This document shows positions 17,263 through 26,368 of a stretch of DNA of 64,000 nt, one piece after another. Every line of letters starts with the position of its first letter. Position 1 is the first letter of the stretch. The notes under the pieces were generated by a model that was not told the DNA's origin, did no database searches, and saw only the letters and a program-made list of their open reading frames with translations. The position numbers and the translations under genes are program-made. The stretch covers positions 620,001 to 684,000 of the forward strand of contig CBDAQR010000004.1 of the NCBI GenBank assembly GCA_965199055.1, written 5' to 3'. The DNA comes from CBDAQR01 sp965199055 (GTDB lineage: Bacteria > Pseudomonadota > Gammaproteobacteria > Pseudomonadales > Halieaceae).

Positions 17263-18591
17263 CTAGCTGCGCAAGACGACTCTGCCGACGGGAGCCGCGG
17301 CTCGCCGGATGCCCGGGGTGGGTGCAAGCATATAGAGGTCCCCATTGCGCCCGTTCAGTTGACTGGGTACACCCAGGTCTTTGGCGAGGTGCGTATGCGC
17401 ATCGAGATGCCGGCCTTCACCGTGCACGGGCAATGCGATCTGCGGCCGAATCCAGCGGTACATGTCTTTCAGCTCTTCGCGGGCCGGGTGGCCGGATGCA
17501 TGTATCGGAGCTTCACCCTCCACTTCATGAACCACATTTACGCCCATCGCCACCAGGCGCGCATCCAGTGCCTCAAGGGCGCGTTCGTTACCGGGTATTA
17601 CCCTGGAGCTGAAAATCACCGTGTCGCTGGGTTCAAGCTCCATATCGCGATGATTGCCTGCGGCTAATCGGCTCAGTGCGGCACCGGTTTCTCCCTGGCT
17701 GCCGGTGGCTATTGCGAATACTTCATCAGTAGGGAGGTAGCCCAGATGGTTAGCCGGAACGAGATCCTGTTCCAGTTGCCACAGCCCACTAACTCGTGCC
17801 GCACGATAGTAGTTTGCGAGTGAACGCCCCAGCAGCCCGGGATAACGTCCGCAGTCCATGGCGATTTGGGTCAGCGTGGTCAAGCGAGCCACGTTGCTGC
17901 CAAAACACGCCACGATTACGCGGCCGCTGGCGACTTTAACCTTCTCCAGCAGGCCTTGATACAACTCGCCTTCGCTTGGCGAGCGGCCTTCGACGGTCGC
18001 ATTGGTGGAATCACAGACCATGGCCGTAATGCCTTCATCGCCGATGCGGCGGTAGAGCGCTTCATCAAAGGCGGGTCCCACCACGGGATCACTATCGAGC
18101 TTCCAGTCACCGGTGTGAAACACGGTGCCCGCCGGTGTGCGGATAATCAATGCCTGGGATTCGGGTGTTGAATGCGTCAACGAAACCCACTCAATATCGA
18201 ATTGTTGCGCGCTATGCCGCTCGCCGGTTTCGATAACGTGAACAGGCACCACGCCCAACAGCCCGGCCTCGCGTAATTTGTTCTCCAAAATAGCCGCAGT
18301 AAAGCGCGTGCAATACACCGGGCAGCGCAGTTGCGGCCAGTGATCCGCCACCGCCCCGACATGATCTTCATGCGCGTGCGTGACGAGGAGGGCAGCTAAT
18401 CGGTCTCGCCGCGACGCTATGAAATCGGCATCCGCAGTGATTATTCGGCTGCTTGCGCTGCTGCGATCGAAGCCGATACCGCAGTCCACCATGAGCCAGG
18501 CACCATCGTGGCCGTAGAGGCTCATATTCATGCCGATTTCGCCGCAACCGCCCAGCGGAAGGAACCAGAGATCACTCTTGGACGGGGTCAT
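17263..18591 (-). CDS. Ribonuclease J-like metallo-beta-lactamase/beta-CASP protein, short form
   Basis: 442 residues from ATG 18591. The metal-site motif HAHEDH (72-77) is preceded by FLPLGGCGEIGMN. GDWKLD, CDSTNA, TGSQGE, SSRVIPGNE, HASGHP and PVHGEGRH occur in RNase J order. The protein stops shortly after the last His motif and lacks the C-terminal domain of typical RNase J (about 550 residues). Its genes of context are catabolic, so an RNA role is not assured; beta-CASP members act on nucleic acids. An alternative start upstream (18744) is unlikely as it would run into the divergent P450 promoter region. Confidence 0.83.
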   Translation of the reverse strand: MTPSKSDLWFLPLGGCGEIGMNMSLYGHDGAWLMVDCGIGFDRSSASSRIITADADFIASRRDRLAALLVTHAHEDHVGAVADHWPQLRCPVYCTRFTAAILENKLREAGLLGVVPVHVIETGERHSAQQFDIEWVSLTHSTPESQALIIRTPAGTVFHTGDWKLDSDPVVGPAFDEALYRRIGDEGITAMVCDSTNATVEGRSPSEGELYQGLLEKVKVASGRVIVACFGSNVARLTTLTQIAMDCGRYPGLLGRSLANYYRAARVSGLWQLEQDLVPANHLGYLPTDEVFAIATGSQGETGAALSRLAAGNHRDMELEPSDTVIFSSRVIPGNERALEALDARLVAMGVNVVHEVEGEAPIHASGHPAREELKDMYRWIRPQIALPVHGEGRHLDAHTHLAKDLGVPSQLNGRNGDLYMLAPTPGIRRAAAPVGRVVLRS

Positions 18592-18701
18592 AATAGGATG
18601 GCGACTACTTGAAGGGACCGATACTGTTGGGGTTACTATTATGTACGAAAACCTGACGCCATTGGGTTGCGCATCGGGCAAATAATTCAGGGAGACGGTT
18701 T

Positions 18702-20036
18702 GTGAGACTCGCCAGCGATGACATTCTGATAGATACAGGTGCACTGGACCCGGTGTATGAGGCGGTCTATCCCTCCTATACGGATTTCGCGCTGTGGAAT
18801 CCGTCCTCCTGGACCAAAGGCCAACCCTTCGAGCTCTACCAGCGCATGCGCGAGAACGCTCCGGTGATGTGGTCTCCTACGACCCGTGAAGGCATATCCG
18901 GCTTTTGGTCGGTCACGCGCTACGACGATATTAAGCAGGTGGAGCTGGCAACGGATATCTTCTCGTCCGAACGCGGCAGCATCAATATGAGCGTCCCCCC
19001 GCGAGAGTATTGGAAGCCGAGAAATCTGGTGCTAGCATCCTACAACTCGCTGATCAATCTCGATGCACAACGCCATTTGGAAATGCGTTTGCAGCAAAAG
19101 GCGTTTTTCCTGCCGCCCGATTACATTTCGAAGCTGCGAGAGAAGGTGGCTGTAAAGGTCGATCAACTGCTGGACGACATGGAGCGGCGTGGGCCGGTTG
19201 TCGATTTCGTGAAGTATTTTGCCGAGCAGTTGCCGCTCTTTACCCTGTGCGAAATGCTGGGCATCGACGAAGAAGATCGGCCCAAAGTAATTCACTGGAT
19301 GCACTACCTCGATATGGCGTCCCAGTTCTTGACCAACCCCTGGCAGACTTTTTTCTCGGCGCCCCTGTTTCCCTTTCGCTTTAACTCAGTGGTGAACGAC
19401 ATGTTTGCCTACGGTGAACGTGTGATGGAAGATCGCCGTAGCCGTCCCCGCGAGGACCTGTTGACGGCCATTGCCCAGTCGAAGATGGACGGGGAGCTGC
19501 TGCCCCAGGAATATCTGGACGGATCCTGGTTGCTGATTGTCTTTGCCGGCAACGACACCACGCGCAACTCGCTGTCTGGCACTTTGCGATTAATGACGCA
19601 GTTCCCCGAGCAGCGAGCGATGTTGTTGGAAGACCCGAGCTTGATACCCAAAATGTCGGACGAGTCCTTGCGTATGACGTCTCCCGTTATCCATATGCGC
19701 AGAACAGCGATGGCTGATACCGAGTTGCAGGGTCAGAAGATCGCGAAGGATGAGAAGGTGGTGCTGTGGTATGGCGCGGGTAACCGAGACCCCGATGTGT
19801 TCCCGAATCCCGATGTGTTCGATATGCACAGACCAAATGTGCATAAGCATCTAGCCTTTGGTCACGGCGTGCACAAGTGTTTGGGCTTTCGGGTGGCAAA
19901 GATGCAACTGGAAATAGCCTTTGAGCGCATCTTCGATCGCTTTCCCAATATCACCTGGACGGGAAAGCAGAAAATCGCGCCCAATGCCCTGGTGCATGCG
20001 ATATCGAGCCTGCAGGTCAACCTTCACGGTAAATAA
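18702..20036 (+). CDS. Cytochrome P450
   Basis: A soluble bacterial P450 of 444 residues. The I-helix oxygen-activation motif is AGNDTTRN (282-289), the K-helix ESLR is at 321-324, and the heme-binding loop FGHGVHKCLG (386-395) carries the Cys393 ligand. A GTG start follows GGAGA at normal spacing. No ferredoxin or reductase is adjacent; electron partners must come from elsewhere, for example the ferredoxin near 57.6 kb. An MDR oxidoreductase follows 9 bases later and is likely cotranscribed. The substrate is unknown. Confidence 0.95.
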   Translation: MRLASDDILIDTGALDPVYEAVYPSYTDFALWNPSSWTKGQPFELYQRMRENAPVMWSPTTREGISGFWSVTRYDDIKQVELATDIFSSERGSINMSVPPREYWKPRNLVLASYNSLINLDAQRHLEMRLQQKAFFLPPDYISKLREKVAVKVDQLLDDMERRGPVVDFVKYFAEQLPLFTLCEMLGIDEEDRPKVIHWMHYLDMASQFLTNPWQTFFSAPLFPFRFNSVVNDMFAYGERVMEDRRSRPREDLLTAIAQSKMDGELLPQEYLDGSWLLIVFAGNDTTRNSLSGTLRLMTQFPEQRAMLLEDPSLIPKMSDESLRMTSPVIHMRRTAMADTELQGQKIAKDEKVVLWYGAGNRDPDVFPNPDVFDMHRPNVHKHLAFGHGVHKCLGFRVAKMQLEIAFERIFDRFPNITWTGKQKIAPNALVHAISSLQVNLHGK

Positions 20037-20044
20037 GGACGTTC

Positions 20045-20995
20045 ATGAAAGCGGCAACGGTTAAGGGCTACGGCTCGAACGCAAAAGTGGTGGTGGGCGA
20101 AACGGACAAGACTTCTCCCGGTAAGCATGATGTGCTGGTGCAGGTGCATTGCTCCTCGGTGAATCCGAAGGATTGGAAGCTCAACAAGAAATTCACGCAG
20201 CTGATTCCGGATATTGGCATCCGCCCCTTTATTATTGGCGATGATTTGTCGGGCGTTGTGGTAGAAACGGGCAGTGACGTCACCGAGTTCGAGGTTGGCG
20301 ACGAAGTGTATGGCATGGATATGCGCCTGCGTACCAACGCCTGTGCCGAGTATGCCACCATTGCAACTAAGCGCATTGCGAAGAAGCCGGTAAATATCTC
20401 TCATGTCGAGGCAGGCGTTACGCCGCTGGCCGCATTGACCGCCTTGCAGGGTTTCAAGGTGGCAAAGCTTGGCGAAGGTCAGAGGATTTTGGTTATTGGC
20501 GCTTCCGGTGGTGTCGGTACCTACGCGGTGCAGATCGCCAAGGCCTGGGGCGCGGAGGTCACCGCGGTGTGCAGTCATCGCAATCTTGAGCTGGTTGCAT
20601 CGCTAGGCGCTGACCATGTGATCGACTACACGCAAGAGGATTTCACCAGCAAGGAAGACAGCTTTGATGTGATTTTCGATGCGACCTCTTATGAGTCCGC
20701 CAAAACCTGCGCCTCACTGCTGAAGGAGGGCGGCGTCTTTGTCACTACCTTTGGCCAGTCCAAAGGATTGAGCGCCGCTATCCTGTCGAAGTGGTTACCC
20801 GTAAAGCACAAAACGCTGTCGGTGACAGTGGAGAGCTACACCGATGATCTGAACGAGTTGACGGCATTGTTCGAAGCGGGGCAACTGAAAACGGTGCTGG
20901 ATAGTGAAGTGGCTTTTGAGGATATCAATGAGGCCTATCAGCGCAATATGAGTGGCAGGGCGCAGGGCAAGATCGCGATCAAAGTTCTAGCCTAG
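20045..20995 (+). CDS. Zinc-free MDR oxidoreductase (quinone oxidoreductase-like)
   Basis: A 316-residue medium-chain reductase. The N-terminal GroES-like part includes VQVHCSSVNPKDWKLN and VVVETGSDVTEFEVGDEVYG. The NADPH motif is GASGGVGTYAVQIAKAWGAEVTAV. Zinc-binding cysteines are absent, as in quinone oxidoreductases and enoyl reductases. AAGGA lies upstream of the ATG. It follows the P450 by 9 bases, so it may process the P450 product or act independently. Confidence 0.92.
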   Translation: MKAATVKGYGSNAKVVVGETDKTSPGKHDVLVQVHCSSVNPKDWKLNKKFTQLIPDIGIRPFIIGDDLSGVVVETGSDVTEFEVGDEVYGMDMRLRTNACAEYATIATKRIAKKPVNISHVEAGVTPLAALTALQGFKVAKLGEGQRILVIGASGGVGTYAVQIAKAWGAEVTAVCSHRNLELVASLGADHVIDYTQEDFTSKEDSFDVIFDATSYESAKTCASLLKEGGVFVTTFGQSKGLSAAILSKWLPVKHKTLSVTVESYTDDLNELTALFEAGQLKTVLDSEVAFEDINEAYQRNMSGRAQGKIAIKVLA

Positions 20996-21004
20996 TTGTC
21001 GAAC

Positions 21005-21247
21005 TTAGCGGGCACTATCTAGCACCACGTTAACTACGAGATAGATCGAGAAGTACCAGACCACCGTCATCACAATCCCCACGGCAATGAATTGCCCGGC
21101 CTTGCCGGACGCGAAATCCCGCTTTCGGTTTTTTGAATTCTGTACGCCGAAGAATGATGCACCAATGCTGCCGACGATTTGCAGCAGCGTCACTTGCGTG
21201 GGGGCTTCTTCATCCTTCCCATCGTTCTGACTGTGATTCGGATTCAT
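21005..21247 (-). CDS. DUF2970 small membrane protein
   Basis: 80 residues. TLLQIVGSIGASFFGVQNSKNRKRDFASGKAGQFI is the DUF2970 core, with the GVQ-x-K-N-R-x-R-DF pattern. One C-terminal transmembrane helix follows (VGIVMTVVWYFSIYLVVNVVL). The function of the family is unknown. I use ATG 21247; a longer frame upstream shows no family sequence. It sits convergent to the MDR gene and divergent from the MocR regulator. Confidence 0.8.
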   Translation of the reverse strand: MNPNHSQNDGKDEEAPTQVTLLQIVGSIGASFFGVQNSKNRKRDFASGKAGQFIAVGIVMTVVWYFSIYLVVNVVLDSAR

Positions 21248-21352
21248 GGCAGCGCTCGCGGTGTTAGGCGTTGCCGCCAAGGATAGGACTTTGCATAAAA
21301 ATAGTACAGAATCAGAAATTAATAAAAAATGCATATCAGATGGTTTGACTAG

Positions 21353-22759
21353 ATGAAACGGTATGAGATTCTGGCGGAGTCTCTGGCAGAGATGATACGA
21401 AGCGGGGCGCTCAAGCCCGGGCAAAAAGCGCCTTCGATCCGCCAGGCTAGTGCCCGCTATGGCGTGAGTGCCTCAACGGTGTTCAAGGCCTATTACCAGC
21501 TAGAGAGTCGTTGCCTGATCCGCGCTCGAGAGCGCTCCGGATACTATGTCAGTGAAACGCCTGCGGCCACGCTCCCCCAACCGCAGGTGTCGGCGCCACC
21601 AGCAGGTGCCGTGGCCGTCACCGTCAATGACATGATCTTTTCGGTGCTCGATTCGACCCAGCATCCCGATATGATTGCGCTGGGTGCGGCGTTCCCTAGC
21701 ACCGAACTGTTTCCGCTGCGCAAACTGGCGCAATCGTTGAGCCGTGCCAATCGCTATGCAGACCCTGCCAGCGGCGGCACGAATCTATCGCCGGGAAACG
21801 AGGGCCTACGACGCGCCATAGCGCTGCGCTACCTGAGTGCGGGTGTATCAGTCTCCGCAGAAGACATCGTGCTGACGAATGGTGCGCTGGAGGCACTTAC
21901 TCTCAGTCTTCAGGCCGTAACAAAACCAGGAGACGTCGTCGCGATTGAGTCGCCCGGCTTCTACGCGGCCTTGCAGATTATCCAGATGCTTGGCTTGCGC
22001 GCGGTCGAGGTTCCGATGAATCCCGTTGATGGGATGAATCTGGATGCGCTGGAACGTGTGCTGACGAGTGAATCGGTTGCGGCATGTTTGTGTATGACCA
22101 ATTTTCAGAATCCGCTGGGCGCTACCATGTCTGATGACAAGAAGCGGCAGCTCGTCGCCTTGCTTGCAGAGTATGAGGTGCCTCTGATTGAGGACGACGT
22201 GTATGGTGAATTGTACTTTGGTGGTAAATACCGCAGACCTGCTAAAGCCTACGATACTGCAGGCACCGTATTACACTGCGGCTCCTTCTCAAAGTCCCTG
22301 GCTCCCGGATATCGAATCGGCTGGGCGATCCCCGGTAAGTATTTCGAGGTCGTGAGAAGGGGCAAGTTAATGACGACGCTGTCAGCCTGTGTTCCTACCC
22401 AATTGGCGCTCGCAGATTATCTTGAGACCGGCGCATACGACCGTCATTTGCGAAGCATGCGTCACACGCTGCAAGATCGACAGGTAGAGGCGGCGAATGC
22501 TGTTGCCGAAGCTTTTCCCGATGGCTCTCGAGTATCGCGGCCGCTTGGCGGCTATTTTATGTGGATAGAGTTGCCAGAGGGTACTGATGCAATGGCGCTG
22601 TATCATCAAGCGCTGGCCGAGAACATCAGTATCGCTCCTGGTCCGATGTTCTCGGCTGTGGGTGACTACAGCAATTGTATTCGCCTGAACTATGCCCAAG
22701 CATCCGCTGACCTTCGAGAGGGTATAACTAGATTGGGAGAATTGGCGCAGCGCGCCTAA
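21353..22759 (+). CDS. MocR-type GntR/aminotransferase transcriptional regulator
   Basis: 468 residues. The N-terminal GntR winged helix (LAEMIRSGALKPGQKAPSIRQASARYGVSASTVFKAY) joins a fold-type I aminotransferase domain. PLP-site features are TNGALEALTL, NFQNPLG, LIEDDVYGEL and GSFSKSLAPGYRIGW with the Schiff-base lysine. MocR proteins use PLP or an amino-acid derivative as effector and often control adjacent genes (family knowledge). Its stop overlaps the convergent TPR-hydroxylase gene by 4 bases. No obvious amino-acid-metabolism target lies next to it. Confidence 0.93.
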   Translation: MKRYEILAESLAEMIRSGALKPGQKAPSIRQASARYGVSASTVFKAYYQLESRCLIRARERSGYYVSETPAATLPQPQVSAPPAGAVAVTVNDMIFSVLDSTQHPDMIALGAAFPSTELFPLRKLAQSLSRANRYADPASGGTNLSPGNEGLRRAIALRYLSAGVSVSAEDIVLTNGALEALTLSLQAVTKPGDVVAIESPGFYAALQIIQMLGLRAVEVPMNPVDGMNLDALERVLTSESVAACLCMTNFQNPLGATMSDDKKRQLVALLAEYEVPLIEDDVYGELYFGGKYRRPAKAYDTAGTVLHCGSFSKSLAPGYRIGWAIPGKYFEVVRRGKLMTTLSACVPTQLALADYLETGAYDRHLRSMRHTLQDRQVEAANAVAEAFPDGSRVSRPLGGYFMWIELPEGTDAMALYHQALAENISIAPGPMFSAVGDYSNCIRLNYAQASADLREGITRLGELAQRA

Positions 22760-24030
22760 ACGGATCGCCGTTTAAGCCAGTCTTCTCGTGCGTAAAAACT
22801 GGCCAGAATCGCGTCTTGTTCGGCTTTGCTGAGCTGCGGGTTCCAGACCTCAAAGATCAGTACAACCCGTTGTTCCCCAGTCTTATTCCAGGCGCCGTGC
22901 TCCCAGGTGTCGTCAAACGCCATGACCACGCCTTCCTCAGGCACGCGACTTTCATTACCGGCCCAGAGCCCGCAATCACCAGGCACCACAATCGGTAAGT
23001 GCACGGTGAGATTGGCGCTGGACACTCCGTAATGTGCGGGAATGGTCGTTTCAGGAGCGAGTACGGAGATAAACACCTCGGCGGGATTGCCGCGGTGCGT
23101 CGCGAGCGGTACCTGCTCCAGCGCCGCTAGTGTCTTTGGAAACTTCTGCAGCACTGCATTTTTATTGGCTATGCCGCCACTGTACAGATGCACCGAGGCC
23201 CAGTTCATGCTGTTCACCACGCCCAGCCATTGCTCGCCCTCCAGTTGGTGACCATCGCCAAGATAAGGGCGGCCATCGCTAGCCAGGTCCAGACCATTGA
23301 TGATCTCGTCACGTAGCGCGGGAAACTCAGCTTCGAGCGTCTCAACCCAAGGCATCTCAGCCGTGTCATAGAAGGGCGGCGTTTTGGGCAGGTCAAAATA
23401 AAACACCTGCGCGCGCTGTTTGTCGTGTTGATAGCTCGTCTCCCGCGCATCCAGCAGCGGCCAGACCGCACCGCGAATACGCTCGGTGCCCGCGCCTTCG
23501 TCAACGGCATCCAGATGCAGTTGAGTGTGATGCTCTTTCAAGCACTCCCACGCGGATTTGGACATTTGGCTCAGCTGCGGATTGGCACCTTCCTCTTCCC
23601 ACAGATGTAAGAGCTTGCGATCCACCGACTCGCCCAGGGAAAAGGCCTGCGCTGCGCGCTCCGAGTCACCCAGTTCCAGATACAGGCAACCGAGTGACAG
23701 GTAAACCATCGCATTCTTTGGATTCAGACGTTGATAGTCGCGATAGGGTTCCAGAGCCTCTTCCAGCCGACCCTGTTGGTAGAGCGCTTGACCCAGGCGA
23801 GAGTAGAGGCCGCCATCGCGCGGGTTTAATTCGATTAACTTGCGCAATAACGGTTCAGCCGCAGCGAAGTCGGCGCCATTAAACGCGAGATCAGATAGGA
23901 AGCGCAGCGAGGGCAGGTGATCGGCTTTGCGGCTCAGAATCTCACGACACACACGTTCAGCACTCGGCATGTCGCCGCGGCGGGAGGCATCCGCGGCTTG
24001 GCGTTCTAGTGCTGAAATATCGTACTGCAT
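22756..24030 (-). CDS. TPR protein fused to an aspartyl/asparaginyl beta-hydroxylase domain
   Basis: 424 residues. Residues 1-150 are tetratricopeptide repeats (GDMPSAERVCREILSRKADHLPSLRFL, then LNPRDGGLYSRLGQALYQQGRLEEALEPYRDY). The C-terminal half resembles the Fe(II)/2-oxoglutarate hydroxylase domain of AspH/LpxO: PAHYGVSSANLTVHLPIVVPGDCGLWAGNESR, then FDDTWEHGAWN with the second iron His and RVVLIFEVWNP. The likely reaction is hydroxylation of a protein side chain or lipid A; the TPR part could bring a protein partner. It ends convergent to MocR with overlapping stops. Confidence 0.88.
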   Translation of the reverse strand: MQYDISALERQAADASRRGDMPSAERVCREILSRKADHLPSLRFLSDLAFNGADFAAAEPLLRKLIELNPRDGGLYSRLGQALYQQGRLEEALEPYRDYQRLNPKNAMVYLSLGCLYLELGDSERAAQAFSLGESVDRKLLHLWEEEGANPQLSQMSKSAWECLKEHHTQLHLDAVDEGAGTERIRGAVWPLLDARETSYQHDKQRAQVFYFDLPKTPPFYDTAEMPWVETLEAEFPALRDEIINGLDLASDGRPYLGDGHQLEGEQWLGVVNSMNWASVHLYSGGIANKNAVLQKFPKTLAALEQVPLATHRGNPAEVFISVLAPETTIPAHYGVSSANLTVHLPIVVPGDCGLWAGNESRVPEEGVVMAFDDTWEHGAWNKTGEQRVVLIFEVWNPQLSKAEQDAILASFYAREDWLKRRSV

Positions 24031-24092
24031 GGTGCTGGAATTTCTCGGATTCTCATCCTTCGCGAGGGCCCCGGCATTATACGCGTGCGCTA

Positions 24093-25160
24093 CTACAAGC
24101 TGAACACGCGCTCCGCATTCAAGTGATAGATCTTGCTGCGATCCGCGCCGACGACCTCGAGCGCCAGCTTTAGGGGTTGTTCATAATTCATGCCGCTGGT
24201 GGTGATGTAAAAATTCTCCAGAAAATACTCACTGGGTTTCTTTTGCAGCCTTGGTTGAGGCTCTTTAAAACCTGCAAACAAGGCCATCTTCTTGTCGATG
24301 CGCGGCAGCCAGAAGGGTAGGCCTTCGCCCATGTGTCCCAGCACGATTTTCAACTTTGGAAACTGGTCGAAGACGCCGCCCAGGATCATACGCAGCGCGT
24401 GTAGTCCCGCATCAACGTTGAAGCCGAAGGCCGCGGCCTCGAGGCCGAAGTACTTTTGAAAGGGCGGGAGCATATCGGGTGCTGGTGTGCGGGGGTGGAT
24501 GTATATCGGTACATCCAGTGCTTGCGCCTTCTCCAGAATCACCCAGTACTTCTCGTCATCGAGAAATTCACCTTTAGTATGCGAGTTGATGAGCGCGCCT
24601 TTCATTCCTAACTGGCGCACGGCGCGATCCAGTTCGCGCGCGGCGCCTTGTGGGTCCTGCGGTGCAATTGTTGCCAGGCCGGCGAACCGATCCGGATACT
24701 CTTGTACCGCCTCCGCCAGCCGCTCATTGACCGACTGTGCCAGTTCGCTGCCCTTTGCTGCGTCATACACCTGTACTCCCGGTGAGGTCACGGATAGCAG
24801 CTGCATGTCGATGCCTGCGGCATCCATCGCCTCAATGCGGCCATCTCCCAGACTGAGTGCGCGCGTGAGGCCGACAGAACCGGGGCCGCCTACCAATTCA
24901 TTCAGCACATCCCAGAATCCGATGCCGTCCATCATCTGGCCCCAGAAGCCGGTAAAGCCCGGTTCGTCAGAAGGATTACCGCCTAGCAGTTTGCGCTGCG
25001 CCAGTAATAGTTCGGGTGTGGTGAAAAACTCCTCTACGGCGATGCGCCTGAAACTGCCTTTGGGTGTCGGCGTTGAGGTCGCATGGCTAGAGCCGACAGT
25101 TCCGAGTAGGGCTGACCCCGCCAGGGATGCCTTTAGCAGTTCTCGTCGCCTAATTGTCAT
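24093..25160 (-). CDS. Tat-exported amidohydrolase (ACMSD/decarboxylase-like)
   Basis: 355 residues. The N-terminus has a twin-arginine signal (RRRELLKASLAGSALLG). The mature part matches the amidohydrolase-2 family (PF04909-type TIM barrel): RRIAVEEFFTTPELL at the first strand, GLATIAPQDPQGAARELDRAV, YIHPRTPAPDML (metal His), VLGHMGEGLPFWLPRI (metal His), and a late strand before YHLNAERVF. Members hydrolyse or decarboxylate aromatic or cyclic acids. The start overlaps the hydrolase stop by 4 bases (ATGA), so the two are co-translated. The operator at 26312 suggests TetR control. Confidence 0.88.
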   Translation of the reverse strand: MTIRRRELLKASLAGSALLGTVGSSHATSTPTPKGSFRRIAVEEFFTTPELLLAQRKLLGGNPSDEPGFTGFWGQMMDGIGFWDVLNELVGGPGSVGLTRALSLGDGRIEAMDAAGIDMQLLSVTSPGVQVYDAAKGSELAQSVNERLAEAVQEYPDRFAGLATIAPQDPQGAARELDRAVRQLGMKGALINSHTKGEFLDDEKYWVILEKAQALDVPIYIHPRTPAPDMLPPFQKYFGLEAAAFGFNVDAGLHALRMILGGVFDQFPKLKIVLGHMGEGLPFWLPRIDKKMALFAGFKEPQPRLQKKPSEYFLENFYITTSGMNYEQPLKLALEVVGADRSKIYHLNAERVFSL

Positions 25161-26248
25161 GGCTCTGTCCTCGTTTCCTGGAAGAATTGTCGAATAGCGC
25201 GATTGGTCGCGAGCGGGTTCTCCAGGTGCAGAAAATGATCCGCATGAATAAACTGCACACGGCCGTCGCGGACGAAGTCTGGCGACTGTTCATATTCTTC
25301 CGGGTGCTGGCCTTTGTCGTACCGGGCTTGAAGAATCAGCATGGGCATCGTCATCGACTGGAACAAAAACGCATGGCGGTCGGCGAGTTCCATGTCGAAA
25401 TTGGTGGTCTCAAAATACTTGCGTATCGCCTTTGCAGTGCCCTCGAAACGAAATTCGTAGTTCAGGCGCCGCATGTCAGATTCTGACAGGCTGGATGGGA
25501 ACCAGCCACGGTAGATGATGTTGACGAAATTGCGTGACCGCAGGAGTGCCTCTCCAAACGCTGTTTGTAGCAGCCAGTGCTTGGGCTTGGGTTTCCCGTG
25601 GGGTTCATTGAAGGATTGCTGCATGCGCACGTAGCGAAGAATTCTGCCCTTAAGGGCGGGCACGTGGGTAAGGTGATCGGTCAGCACCGCGCCGCGGTCG
25701 TGCCCCATGATGTTGAAACGCTCGATACCGAGGGTGTCCATCAGTGAAGCCACTTCCTCCGCCATCGTGGGGTTAGAGTAGTCCAGGTCCAGCCGCTTAT
25801 CCGACTGACCAAATCCCTTCATGTCGATTGCAATCACATAGTGGTCCTGGCTCAGGTTAGCAATCTGGTGATGGAACGCCCACCAGGATTCAGGGAGCCC
25901 GGGGACGATCAGTATCGCCTCATTTTCAGGGTCGCCGGCGGTAACGAAGTGATAGATGCTGCCATTAATGTCTTCAAAACCGTGAACGACCGGTATATCA
26001 CCTTCCAGGTATTCAATCTCTCCATGTCGATTGGCGGTAAAGGGCGGGGGAGTGGTGCCAGGACTCGGCAGTACGGCGGCGATTTTGGCTGCAGGGGTCG
26101 GCCGGCCCCGATGCTCAGCGGAATAGAGGAAGCCGCTGAGACCATTGAGGACAATGCTAATGGGGCTGTCGGAGATGGGTAAGCGGAAGTACATCCATAG
26201 TACCGCCATGGCGACTGCAATAAGAAGGAGCATTTGGAGCGTGTTCAT
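25157..26248 (-). CDS. Membrane-anchored alpha/beta hydrolase, epoxide-hydrolase/dehalogenase-like
   Basis: 363 residues from ATG 26248 (AGGA at 8 bases). An N-terminal hydrophobic anchor spans residues 5-22. The alpha/beta-hydrolase core has IVPGLPESWWAFHHQIA (oxyanion HGxP-like), GFGQSD, and GHDRG with nucleophile Asp184, as in epoxide hydrolases and haloalkane dehalogenases. FIHADHFLHLENP holds the catalytic His. The Asp nucleophile rules out an ordinary serine esterase. It is the first gene of a two-gene minus-strand operon. The divergent promoter is covered by a palindrome shared with the TonB receptor. Confidence 0.9.
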   Translation of the reverse strand: MNTLQMLLLIAVAMAVLWMYFRLPISDSPISIVLNGLSGFLYSAEHRGRPTPAAKIAAVLPSPGTTPPPFTANRHGEIEYLEGDIPVVHGFEDINGSIYHFVTAGDPENEAILIVPGLPESWWAFHHQIANLSQDHYVIAIDMKGFGQSDKRLDLDYSNPTMAEEVASLMDTLGIERFNIMGHDRGAVLTDHLTHVPALKGRILRYVRMQQSFNEPHGKPKPKHWLLQTAFGEALLRSRNFVNIIYRGWFPSSLSESDMRRLNYEFRFEGTAKAIRKYFETTNFDMELADRHAFLFQSMTMPMLILQARYDKGQHPEEYEQSPDFVRDGRVQFIHADHFLHLENPLATNRAIRQFFQETRTEP

Positions 26249-26292
26249 TATTATCATCCTGCTGGGTGCCGCTTTTACGGCGTCTGGATTAT

Positions 26293-26325
26293 TTGTGCGA
26301 CAATATATTTATGCACTATAATGCA
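26293..26325 (+). promoter_or_regulatory. Promoter with overlapping probable TetR operator
   Basis: A promoter with -35 TTGTGC (26293-26298) and perfect -10 TATAAT (26317-26322) spaced 18 bases faces the GST-TetR pair. A palindrome TGCACT-AT-AATGCA (26312-26325) covers the -10. Almost the same palindrome occurs before the TonB receptor at 28194. It lies between the hydrolase operon and the GST-TetR pair. Binding by the TetR at 27423 is inferred. Confidence 0.7.
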
Positions 26326-26368
26326 AAATTAATCTGTGTTGCAAATTAGTGTGAATGGCGGCCATCAA

